A stretch of 12,289 nucleotides of DNA from CAZJHX01 sp964545715 (GTDB lineage: Bacteria; Myxococcota_A; UBA9042; GCA-2863065): the NCBI GenBank assembly GCA_964545715.1, contig CAZJHX010000234.1, positions 1 through 12,289 of the forward strand, given 5' to 3'. A program made the position numbers and the translations under genes. Of this stretch, positions 6,067 to 12,289 are shown piece by piece. Each line of letters begins with the position of its first letter. The first letter of the stretch is position 1. The notes under the pieces were generated by a model. That model saw nothing but the letters and a program-made list of their open reading frames with translations, did not search any database and was not told where the DNA came from.

Positions 6067-7431
6067 ATGGGGTCATGTACACGCTTGTTTCTCGTCGGTT
6101 TTTTCGTTTCGGCGTGCAGCGGGACCACGCCCTCTGAGCGGGGCAGCGACCAGGGTTCAACCGGTGTGAACGACGTCGAGGCGCCCGTGGATGCGCCGGT
6201 GGCGCCGACGGACGCTCCGCCCGCTCAGGACGCTCCCGAACCTCAAGATACGGCGACCGACACCCCGGCGGATGTGGCGCCTGACAAACCCGATGTGCCG
6301 GATACCGTGGCGCCCGACGTCGCTGAGGACGTGCCGGAGCCGCCCGCGGATCCCGGACCGCCGCCGCCACCGCCCGAGCATTCGCCTGACGCCTGGGGTC
6401 CGTACGCGGTCGGCTTGTACGTGGAGAGCTTCTACGACGACAGCACAGGGCGCATCTTGGAGACGATGATCTGGTATCCGGCCAACAAGGCGCAGGAGGA
6501 CGGCATCGCGTATTTCGGCCTTTTGCCGGGCGAGGCGATCGAAGAGCCGTCACCGAACAAGACCGGAGCGCCCTACCCGCTGGTGCTGTTCAGTCACGGC
6601 TTTCAGGGCATCAACTTCCAGTCGTTCGCGATTTTGGAGTACGTCGCCAGTCACGGCTATGTCGTGGCGTCGTCAAACCACCCGGGCAATACGTTCTTCG
6701 ATTTCAACGCCAGCGAGCAGCAGGTCGCGGACGTCGCCCAGGCGCGGCCGGGAGACGTCCTCTATATAATGGGGGAGGCGCTGAAGATGTCCGCCAAGGA
6801 CTCCGGCTATCTGAGCGGGATGATCGACACCGAGCGGCTCGCGATCACCGGACACTCCTTTGGCGGCTGGACCGCCATGGTGCTGGCCGGCGGCGTTGTC
6901 GACGTGGATTACGGCAACGCCCAGTGCGCGGCCGGGACCAAGGCCGACGTCATGTGCAAGTACATCGGGCTGTGGCCGGAAGGGAAGATGGCGACCGAGC
7001 CGATCCCGGGCCTGAAAGCGGGGCTCTTCTACGCCCCGGGAGGCGTCGCGGCGTTTCCGGAGGGGGCGCTGGACACGATCAAGGTGCCTACCATGATCAC
7101 TGGCGGCTCCAAGGATCACATGATCCCGGTCGACGTCGAGATCAACCCGCTCTTCGAACTGCTGCCGTCGCCAAAGACGCGTGTGCTGGTCGAGGGCGCC
7201 TCTCATATGACGTGGACCAACATCTGCGATGTGCCGTTTGCGGCCGCCTTCCTGACGGACTTCTGCGCCATCGAGGGCGTCATCGAAAAGGACGCGGGCT
7301 TTGCCATCGCGCGCACGGTGTCGGTCGCGTTTCTGGGCCTGCACGTGAAGGATGAGCTGGGCATGGCGGCGTTTCTGGATCCGGGCTGGCTGACGGCCAA
7401 GTACCCCGAAGTGGCGATCGACACCCAGTAG
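6067..7431 (+). CDS. Lipoprotein alpha/beta hydrolase (PAF-acetylhydrolase/dienelactone hydrolase-like)
   Basis: A 454-residue envelope hydrolase. The lipoprotein signal ends FFVSAC (lipid Cys17). An Asp/Pro/Ala-rich linker of about 85 residues precedes the catalytic domain, which begins near residue 109. The fold shows LFSHGFQG (oxyanion-hole strand and turn, ~175-181), SSNHPGN, the nucleophile elbow GHSFGG (Ser264), GGSKDHMIP (likely acid Asp350) and EGASHMTW (likely His380). This order matches platelet-activating factor acetylhydrolase-like and dienelactone hydrolase-like esterases. Several cysteines (287, 297, 387, 400) may form disulfides, in keeping with an extracytoplasmic location. 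The substrate is unknown; an ester or lipid is plausible. It leads a run of three lipoprotein genes: the next starts 20 nt after its stop. TAAGGT lies 8 nt before the ATG and no strong Shine-Dalgarno is visible. Confidence 0.85.
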   Translation: MGSCTRLFLVGFFVSACSGTTPSERGSDQGSTGVNDVEAPVDAPVAPTDAPPAQDAPEPQDTATDTPADVAPDKPDVPDTVAPDVAEDVPEPPADPGPPPPPPEHSPDAWGPYAVGLYVESFYDDSTGRILETMIWYPANKAQEDGIAYFGLLPGEAIEEPSPNKTGAPYPLVLFSHGFQGINFQSFAILEYVASHGYVVASSNHPGNTFFDFNASEQQVADVAQARPGDVLYIMGEALKMSAKDSGYLSGMIDTERLAITGHSFGGWTAMVLAGGVVDVDYGNAQCAAGTKADVMCKYIGLWPEGKMATEPIPGLKAGLFYAPGGVAAFPEGALDTIKVPTMITGGSKDHMIPVDVEINPLFELLPSPKTRVLVEGASHMTWTNICDVPFAAAFLTDFCAIEGVIEKDAGFAIARTVSVAFLGLHVKDELGMAAFLDPGWLTAKYPEVAIDTQ

Positions 7432-7451
7432 TTGGTACATTGGGCGCGGGG

Positions 7452-9866
7452 ATGCGTCGCACGTTTTTATCGTTTTTGTGGGCACTTGCGCTGGTCGGCT
7501 GCCCATCTGAGACCGACCCGCCGGATCCCGTATCCGACGGCGCCGGCGCCGATGTGATCCTGCCCGACGGCGTTGTGCCCGACGACGACACCGACGGCGG
7601 CGAGGCCGATACCGACGAGCCGGAGTGCAGCCTGGACAGCGACTGCGGTGGCGTCTCGGATTGTGTGACCGGGGCCAAATGCAATGACGGCGTGTGCGAG
7701 ATCGTGTCGGTGGCGGCGGGCAGCCCGTGTGCGATCGGCTGCTCGGTCGGCACCTGCGACGGCTTTCAGGAGTGCACGAACCTGGTCGCCAAAGAGTGCG
7801 CGGAGAAGGACGGCAACACCTGCACGGTGCCCACGTGCGTGGTGGCGCCCGGCCCCGGCGCTGAGGATGAGGTCGGGACCTGCTCGGAGATCGTCATCGA
7901 GGACGGCGAGCCGCCCTATGCCTCGTCCGAGTGTTGGGACGGCGCGGTGTGTACCAACGGCGAGATCGACGCGACCAACGGCACGCCGACGGCGCTGGCC
8001 GAGGAGTGCGCCGCCATGGGTGGAGACCTGGACCCGCTGGGCTGTGTCGGCAGCTACGTCTGCGTGGGGGGCGACGAGAAGTGCCGTCCAGTGGTCAAGC
8101 CCAACGGGACGCAGTGCTGGCTGGACGAGGCCTGGCCTGAGAACGCCGAGTGCCAGGGGCAAGCGTGTGAAGAGGGCGTGTGCGTGCACGCCGACGGGTT
8201 CGACGAGACCTGTGGCGAGGACGACTATTCACCCGAGTGCGATGAGGGCTGCCAGGCGTGCACAACGCTGACATGTCATTGGATCGATGATCCGGGTGGC
8301 GGGCCCACTCGGCAAAGCTACTGCAAGCCGGCCGCTGATGTGGGGGCGGAGTGCGCGGATGACCCGTGCAAAGTGGACCAGGGCTGCGTGTTCGGCGACC
8401 AGGCGGACGGCCCGCTGGGAAAAGAGACCCTGGGCGCGTGCGGCGCCGGTACGGATAAGACCAAAGAGGCCTGCTTGGAAGACATGGGCAAGCCCGCGCT
8501 CTCCTGCCTGCTTGCCGCCGTCAGCTGTGACGCGGCCGAGGGCGGCTGTGTGCTCGAGCAGGACACCGCCGACAAGTGGTGCTGGCCGGCCGAGGGCCTG
8601 TGTTGGGAGAAGGACGAGACCTACTGCAGCCACCTGGACTCGGGTGATCAGTGGGACGCTGAGACCGGGTGCAACATCGCCTGGGTCTCTCTGGACTGCG
8701 ATGACGGCAACCCGTGCACCATCGGGCAGTGCAAGCCGCAGCTCAGCGACTTTGTCTGCGATCAGACGCTGCTCTCGGGCATGACGTGCGATGACGGTGA
8801 CCCCTGCACGGTCGGTGGGCTGTGCGCGGCGGGGATCTGCGATGGTCTGACCGCCAAGTGCGGCGATGACACCGTGTGCAACGGCATCGAGACCTGCCTG
8901 GAGGGCGACTGTACCGTCGGTACCGCGCTGGACTGCGACGACGACAACCCGTGCACCGACGACGCCTGCGATCCGGTCACCGGCTGCACCCATGCGTACA
9001 ACACGCTGACCTGTGACGACGGCGACCCGTGCACCATCGGCGCGCAGTGTGACGGTGGGGAGTGTCTGGGCTCCAAGCCCAAGTGCGGTGACAACGACGT
9101 GTGCAACGGCATCGAGAGCTGCGACGGCTCGGGCAACTGCCTGCCGGGCGCCGCGCTCAGCTGCAACGACGGTGACCAGTGCACCGATGACAACTGTGAC
9201 CCGTTGGCGGGCTGCAGCAACCCTCAGAACACCGCGCCGTGCGACGACGGCAACCCGTGCACGCTGGAGTCGGTGTGCAAATCGGGCGACTGCGTGCTGT
9301 CGGTGCCCAACGCCTGCGACGACGACAACCCGTGCACTGAGAACCTGTGCGATGTGATCTCGGGCTGTCAGAACCCCGCCTACCCCAGCGGTCTACCGTG
9401 CCCCGGCGGCCAGTGCATCAAGGGCGAGTGCACCTGCAGCCCAAGTTGTGACGGGACCTCGTGCGGCGACGATGGCTGCGGCGCCACGTGCGCCTGCGAT
9501 GAGGGGGTCGAGTGTGTTGCGGGTGTGTGTGGCGGCGGGACAGGCGGCGGCGATCTGGACGGTGAGTGGATCGTCACGTCGACCGATCCGCTCTGGGTCA
9601 CGTTGAAGGTCGATTATGTGTTTGGCGATCCCGCGGTCACGGGTGTGGCCAACGTCGACGGGATCATCATCAACTACAGCGGGACGAAGACCGGCGACGA
9701 CTGGCAGGTCTCAGCCACCTACAACAGCGGGCTCTCGCTCCATACCGAAGAGTGGGACTGCTCGTTTGTCTCCGCCACGGTCTTCGTCGGCACCGCGACC
9801 GACACGTTCGAGCTTCTGGGGTTCCCCTTTTCGCTTGCCTACGACATCACGGGCAACAAGCTGTGA
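7452..9866 (+). CDS. Large cysteine-rich surface lipoprotein with Dictyostelium-type CTDC repeats
   Basis: An 804-residue protein. Starting at ATG 7452 gives a basic n-region (MRRTF) and a hydrophobic stretch ending LALVGC (lipid Cys17). The frame is open to a TTG at 7440, which would add only four residues. An Asp/Glu-rich segment follows, then a very cysteine-rich region (~40-690). This region contains seven CxDx(D/N)xCT units between 8697 and 9340, of the kind seen in Dictyostelium slime-mould repeat proteins and in many Myxococcota surface proteins. Near 9435-9530 there is a CSPSCDGTSCGDDGCGAT-type module. The last ~100 residues (from ~701) form a beta-rich domain without repeats (DGEWIVTST). 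The likely role is an adhesin or stalk on the cell surface, stabilised by disulfides or metal; this is inferred from architecture only. The stop overlaps the GTG start of the next gene (GTGA). Confidence 0.82.
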   Translation: MRRTFLSFLWALALVGCPSETDPPDPVSDGAGADVILPDGVVPDDDTDGGEADTDEPECSLDSDCGGVSDCVTGAKCNDGVCEIVSVAAGSPCAIGCSVGTCDGFQECTNLVAKECAEKDGNTCTVPTCVVAPGPGAEDEVGTCSEIVIEDGEPPYASSECWDGAVCTNGEIDATNGTPTALAEECAAMGGDLDPLGCVGSYVCVGGDEKCRPVVKPNGTQCWLDEAWPENAECQGQACEEGVCVHADGFDETCGEDDYSPECDEGCQACTTLTCHWIDDPGGGPTRQSYCKPAADVGAECADDPCKVDQGCVFGDQADGPLGKETLGACGAGTDKTKEACLEDMGKPALSCLLAAVSCDAAEGGCVLEQDTADKWCWPAEGLCWEKDETYCSHLDSGDQWDAETGCNIAWVSLDCDDGNPCTIGQCKPQLSDFVCDQTLLSGMTCDDGDPCTVGGLCAAGICDGLTAKCGDDTVCNGIETCLEGDCTVGTALDCDDDNPCTDDACDPVTGCTHAYNTLTCDDGDPCTIGAQCDGGECLGSKPKCGDNDVCNGIESCDGSGNCLPGAALSCNDGDQCTDDNCDPLAGCSNPQNTAPCDDGNPCTLESVCKSGDCVLSVPNACDDDNPCTENLCDVISGCQNPAYPSGLPCPGGQCIKGECTCSPSCDGTSCGDDGCGATCACDEGVECVAGVCGGGTGGGDLDGEWIVTSTDPLWVTLKVDYVFGDPAVTGVANVDGIIINYSGTKTGDDWQVSATYNSGLSLHTEEWDCSFVSATVFVGTATDTFELLGFPFSLAYDITGNKL
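8697..9395 (+). repeat. In-frame tandem cysteine repeats (CDDG(D/N)PCT) with a 75-76 codon higher-order unit
   Basis: Copies of the short motif begin at 8697, 8787, 8934, 9012, 9162, 9240 and 9315. Spacings of 147/78 and 150/78 nt show that two full units (8787-9011, 225 nt; 9012-9239, 228 nt) are tandem duplicates. Each contains CDDGDPCT, then a VCNGIE(T/S)C module, then a second short motif with TD(D)xCDPxxGC. From 9240 the third unit is shorter because it lacks the VCNGIE(T/S)C module. All length changes are whole codons, so selection on the protein is likely. Confidence 0.85.
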
Positions 9867-10843
9867 GTCGCTTGGAGTGCGTCGCTTTGGCGCTCGTTTC
9901 TTCGGCGCTGTCGTGCTCCTCCCCGGCGGCCACCGAGACCGCTCCCTGCACGCCCAATACCACGCAGTTCTGCGCGTGCGCCGGCGACGCGCCGGGGGCT
10001 GCCTCGGGCGTTCAGTCGTGTCGTGCCGACGGCCGGGGCTGGGCCCAGTGCGAGTGCGGCGCTGGGACCGGCGACACATCCGACACGGGCGGAGAGGAGC
10101 CGATCTGCGAGCCCGGCTCTGTCGCGTCGTGCACGTGTGAGGACGGGCAGTCGGGGGATCAGGTCTGCAGCCAGGGCGGCGCGTGGTACCTGCCGTGCGA
10201 GTGCACTGCGGACACGGGCACCGACACCGGCGACCCGTGCCTGACCGAGTTCGAGAAGCAATGCGTGGGTGATGACCTCTACTGGTTCGACAGCTGCGGC
10301 GTCTCGGAGGGCAAGGTCGGCGCGTGCGAGAACGGCTGCGAGGCGGGCGAGTGTCTGGGCGGGTGCACCCCCAAGGACCACAAGAAGTGCCACGCCGACA
10401 ACCCGTGGTGGTTCGACTCCTGCGGTGAGCCGGACGAGCTGATCGAAGAGTGCACCGGCGGCCAGCTGTGCCTGAACGGGCTCTGCGCGGCGCCCAGCTA
10501 CAACGGGACGTGGGTGCTGACGGCGGATCCCGACTCCAAGGGCCTGGGAGCCATCACGCTGACGTTTCCACTCTCCACGGTCGAGATCAAGGTCTCAAGC
10601 ACGTCGGTCACGATGACGGGCCAAGCGCCGCACAAGACGTCGTTCGCCGGTACGCTGGACGGCAAGAAGATGACCTTGACCGGCTCCTTTGTAGAGCAGG
10701 CCGAGGGAATCCAGCACGACGCGACGCTCATCGCCACGTTCGAGTCCGCTCAGGGCTTCTCGGGGAGTTTGTTGGAGGATATCGCCATCAACGACGTGCC
10801 GGCAGGCAACGTGCTGTGGACGGTGACGGGCGTGCGCCAGTAG
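9863..10843 (+). CDS. Cysteine-rich surface lipoprotein with two kinds of paired modules
   Basis: A 326-residue lipoprotein starting at GTG 9863, which overlaps the previous stop by 4 nt (GTGA) and so is probably translationally coupled. The frame is open further upstream, but this start gives a signal segment ending SSALSC (lipid Cys18) at the right place. The mature part has two copies of a CxC...G-Q-x-C...W..CEC module (~35-60 and ~85-115), joined by Thr/Asp/Gly-rich linkers. Two copies of a WFDSCG module follow (near YWFDSCGVSEG and WWFDSCGEPDE). The last ~110 residues (from YNGTWVLTADP) are a cysteine-free beta-rich domain, similar in layout to the end of the preceding protein. It probably acts at the cell surface together with that protein. 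No enzymatic motif is visible. Confidence 0.8.
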   Translation: MSRLECVALALVSSALSCSSPAATETAPCTPNTTQFCACAGDAPGAASGVQSCRADGRGWAQCECGAGTGDTSDTGGEEPICEPGSVASCTCEDGQSGDQVCSQGGAWYLPCECTADTGTDTGDPCLTEFEKQCVGDDLYWFDSCGVSEGKVGACENGCEAGECLGGCTPKDHKKCHADNPWWFDSCGEPDELIEECTGGQLCLNGLCAAPSYNGTWVLTADPDSKGLGAITLTFPLSTVEIKVSSTSVTMTGQAPHKTSFAGTLDGKKMTLTGSFVEQAEGIQHDATLIATFESAQGFSGSLLEDIAINDVPAGNVLWTVTGVRQ

Positions 10844-10865
10844 TCAGGCTATCTCTGTCAGGCTA
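10843..10865. repeat. Short direct repeat GTCAGGCTA at a convergent gene junction
   Basis: GTCAGGCTA occurs at 10843-10851 and again at 10857-10865 (period 14 nt). The two copies fill the 19-nt gap between the converging lipoprotein gene and the minus-strand gene and include both stop codons. It may be a slippage duplication. No terminator hairpin is visible in this gap. Confidence 0.5.
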
Positions 10866-11165
10866 CTTCTTGCGCAGGAAAGAGGGCATCCAGCTCGGCT
10901 CCTCCTCTTCCACTTCGACGGCCTCGGGCTCGGCGCCCGCTCCCTTTTTGGTCAGCCCCATGAAGCTCGCGAGCTCTTCCATCATCGCGACGCTGGCCAT
11001 GCTCTCGCCCGGCGCTCGGCCTTTCTTTTTGGCCCGACGCGCAGCAGCACGCTCTTCGGCGGCCTTCTCTTTGCGCTTCTCGGCCACGATGTGGTTGTTG
11101 TCGTTGGCCCACGACGGCGGCGTCAGGTGAACCGGCAACTCTACAGGACTACTGCTCTCGGGCAT
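10863..11165 (-). CDS. Small highly charged hypothetical protein
   Basis: A 100-residue protein I do not recognise. The N-terminal ~25 residues are neutral (PVHLTPPSWANDNNH). Residues ~28-50 are a Lys/Glu/Arg/Ala-rich segment (EKRKEKAAEERAAARRAKKK) likely to form a single charged helix or coiled coil. A short hydrophobic patch (ASVAMMEELASFMGL) follows, then an acidic stretch (VEVEEEE) and a final WMPSFLRKK. There is no signal peptide or membrane segment, so it is probably cytoplasmic. GGAG (complement of 11173-11176), 7 nt before the ATG, supports the start. It lies 92 nt downstream of the 37-residue peptide gene on the same strand. Confidence 0.65.
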   Translation of the reverse strand: MPESSSPVELPVHLTPPSWANDNNHIVAEKRKEKAAEERAAARRAKKKGRAPGESMASVAMMEELASFMGLTKKGAGAEPEAVEVEEEEPSWMPSFLRKK

Positions 11166-11257
11166 GGACGAACTCCAAAAGTCGTCCCCTCACGCCCTAG
11201 AACATCGTGGTCCCAAGCCCAGAAGTTGAGTGATTTATGTACGACGGCTAGTGAACT

Positions 11258-11371
11258 CTAGTCCTCGTTGTGGAAATTGTAGATGCGACGGTTCTGAAGC
11301 GCCTTGCGAAAGGCGAAAAACGAGGTCCCGGCGACAACAGCAGCGGCAGCGATAGTGAAGATAGCGGTCAT
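11258..11371 (-). CDS. 37-residue single-pass membrane peptide
   Basis: A short frame on the minus strand encodes 37 residues and ends in TAG at 11258-11260. After MTAIF there is one hydrophobic helix (TIAAAAVVAGTSFFAF), followed by a basic segment (RKALQNRR) and a polar end (IYNFHNED). By the positive-inside rule the C-terminus would be cytoplasmic. AGGAG (complement of 11382-11386), 10 nt before the ATG, supports translation. The function is unknown. Similar small membrane peptides modulate larger membrane complexes, but no partner is indicated here. Its size means automatic annotation will often miss it. A competing + strand frame at 11270-11467 has low-complexity content and no good start. 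Confidence 0.55.
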   Translation of the reverse strand: MTAIFTIAAAAVVAGTSFFAFRKALQNRRIYNFHNED

Positions 11372-11468
11372 GGAACGGCGACTCCTACAGGTTCAGCAAA
11401 ATCAACAGGTGCAACGGGTCACACTGCCGCGCTGACGCTGCATCAGCCGTGCCGTTTTTACATTTAAG

Positions 11469-11480
11469 CCGAACGTTCGG
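11469..11480. promoter_or_regulatory. Perfect 12-bp palindrome, possible operator
   Basis: CCGAACGTTCGG is a perfect inverted repeat, about 100 nt upstream of the 37-residue peptide gene, and the sequence on its peptide-gene side is AT-rich (TTAAATGTAAAAA on the minus strand). That fits a dimeric repressor site near a minus-strand promoter. It could also be a weak hairpin. No regulator gene is present to match it to. Confidence 0.3.
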
Positions 11481-11522
11481 AATTACGGTGTGTTAGCCGA
11501 TCCGGCCTTGCCTGCATGCACC

Positions 11523-11544
11523 GAAAAGTGGGCAGATCTGCCCA
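11523..11544 (-). terminator. Likely intrinsic terminator of the right-end surface-protein gene
   Basis: TGGGCAGATCTGCCCA (11529-11544) is a perfect 16-bp palindrome. As minus-strand RNA it gives a 6-bp GC-rich stem with a GAUC loop, followed by CTTTTC. It lies 30 nt after the TAG stop of the gene at 11575, the right place for a rho-independent terminator. The T tract is short, so the strength is uncertain, and a protein-binding palindrome is the alternative. Confidence 0.5.
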
Positions 11545-11574
11545 GGTCAGTTGTCCCCGCTACACCTCAATGGG

Positions 11575-12289
11575 CTAGAACGGGTCCAGGCAATCGAGCC
11601 CATCGACCTTCGAGCCCAGCTTGCAGTAGTTGTTGGCCGGGAACGAAACGCCCGCGCCCGGGTCCCAGGCCACGTTGCAGCTGATGTCCAGGTCGTCCCA
11701 GCCGCCGCCGGACTTGGGCTGCACATAGCACAGCCGCACGGTGCCCACCTTGGTCGAGAACCCCGACGAGACCGTCTCGAACACAAACGCCACGTTCCAC
11801 AAGGACGCGTTTGCGAACCCGGTCAGCTCGGCCGGGTCCGGGCAGAAGAAGTAGCCGCTCAGCTGCCCGGTGATGCCCGGGCCGACCTCCACGTCGTGTA
11901 CGAACGTGTTGCCGTCGAAGCTGAGCACCTCGTCGCCGATCTTGCTGCTGTCGTCAGGTGGGTACTGATCGCCCTGCAGCATGTAGAAGCGGTAGTCGCC
12001 GTCCAGCGCGGCGATGCCGCCCGGGCACAGCGTGCACGAGAAGTCATAGCTGTTGCCGCCGTTGGTGTTGTAGCTCACGCCCTTGAACGGCGTGCCCTTG
12101 CCGGTCGGCGCTGCGGCGCCCGCGCAGGTGATGTCGTCGCCGGTCGTGGCATCGCCCGTATCGTCACCCGTCGTGTCGTCTCCGGTGTCGTCCCCGGTCG
12201 TCTCGGCGCCTGTGTCGTCCCCGGTTGTCTCCGCGCCTGTGTCGTCCCCGGTTGTCTCGACGCCCGTGTCGTCCCCGGTTGTCTCGACG
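11575..12289 (-). CDS. Secreted or surface protein with a TTGDDTG repeat linker (5' end outside the window)
   Basis: The frame is open from the window edge to a TAG at 11575-11577, so 237 residues of the C-terminal part are visible and the start is missing. It begins with 9-residue repeats (VETTGDDTG, with AETTGDDTG variants) that decay into DDTTGDDTG-like units. A domain of about 185 residues with eight cysteines follows (including SCTLCPGG, FFCPDP, RLCYV, DISCNV and NNYCKL). The even cysteine count and many aromatic and beta-prone stretches suggest a disulfide-bonded beta domain outside the cytoplasm. By analogy with the lipoproteins in this window, the missing N-terminus probably holds a lipoprotein signal before the repeat linker. 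I do not recognise the domain. Confidence 0.75.
   Translation of the reverse strand, partial: VETTGDDTGVETTGDDTGAETTGDDTGAETTGDDTGDDTTGDDTGDATTGDDITCAGAAAPTGKGTPFKGVSYNTNGGNSYDFSCTLCPGGIAALDGDYRFYMLQGDQYPPDDSSKIGDEVLSFDGNTFVHDVEVGPGITGQLSGYFFCPDPAELTGFANASLWNVAFVFETVSSGFSTKVGTVRLCYVQPKSGGGWDDLDISCNVAWDPGAGVSFPANNYCKLGSKVDGLDCLDPF
12187..12289. repeat. 27-bp tandem repeat (minisatellite) coding for VETTGDDTG units
   Basis: GTCGTCCCCGGT recurs at 12187, 12214, 12241 and 12268, exactly 27 bp apart. Each unit codes nine residues on the minus strand, and the array continues past the window edge. More degenerate copies lie toward 12130. The last copies are nearly identical, which suggests recent expansion by slippage or unequal crossing-over. 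Confidence 0.85.

Noticed and set aside
8697..9395. Regular repeats as a possible CRISPR array
   Set aside because: All copies are in frame in a Cys-rich protein, vary at silent positions, and the intervening sequence is itself repeated, unlike unique spacers.
11431..11460. GCTGA/TCAGC hairpin followed by TTTTT as a + strand terminator
   Set aside because: The stem has only 5 bp, the T run is 7 nt away from the stem, and no + strand gene ends nearby.
11270..11467. 65-codon + strand frame
   Set aside because: It starts at a GTG without a ribosome binding site, has low-complexity Ser/Gly/Thr content, and overlaps the better-supported minus-strand 37-residue peptide.
12187..12289. 27-bp repeats as a CRISPR array
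   Set aside because: Repeats are directly adjacent with no spacers and encode a continuous TTGDDTG linker.

Overview
The window looks like chromosomal DNA of a high-GC Gram-negative bacterium of the former Deltaproteobacteria (Myxococcota, Polyangia or Bradymonadia-like). The reasons are the GC-rich third codon positions, the many lipoproteins with D/T/G/P-rich linkers, the Dictyostelium-type CDDG(D/N)PCT cysteine repeats, a tail-anchored FHA protein and an LdtD-like L,D-transpeptidase. This lineage call is an inference from gene content.

Layout. Positions 1-420 hold no gene I can support. Positions 421-5001 (+) form a tight, probably co-transcribed block: a periplasmic L,D-transpeptidase, an NAD(P)-binding extended SDR, a lipoprotein interrupted by an in-frame UGA, and a diheme cytochrome c-rhodanese fusion lipoprotein that overlaps the previous stop by one base. 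A convergent gene (5005-5964, -) encodes an FHA protein with a C-terminal membrane anchor. From a divergent intergenic region, 6067-10843 (+) encodes three lipoproteins in a row: an alpha/beta hydrolase and two cysteine-rich surface proteins, the last two overlapping by 4 bases. The right end is all minus strand: a charged 100-residue protein, a 37-residue membrane peptide, and the 3' part of a secreted protein with a 27-bp tandem repeat that runs off the window.

Main finding. The gene at 3158-3949 is best read as one selenoprotein of 263 residues, not as two ORFs or a pseudogene. The in-frame UGA (3602-3604) sits where a thioredoxin fold has its first redox cysteine (W-U-G-Y-C). It is followed 16 nt later by a small hairpin with apical loop AGGCU, as expected of a bacterial SECIS. 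The protein flanking the UGA resembles the N-terminal domain of animal selenoprotein P (UxxCxxQAx(R/K)(M/L), then NGxKDDxxIYDxxGRL). A lipoprotein form of this domain, translationally coupled to a cytochrome c-rhodanese fusion, would be a cell-envelope selenol/thiol redox module of unknown substrate. The selenocysteine machinery genes (selA, selB, selC, selD) are not in this window and must be sought elsewhere in the genome.
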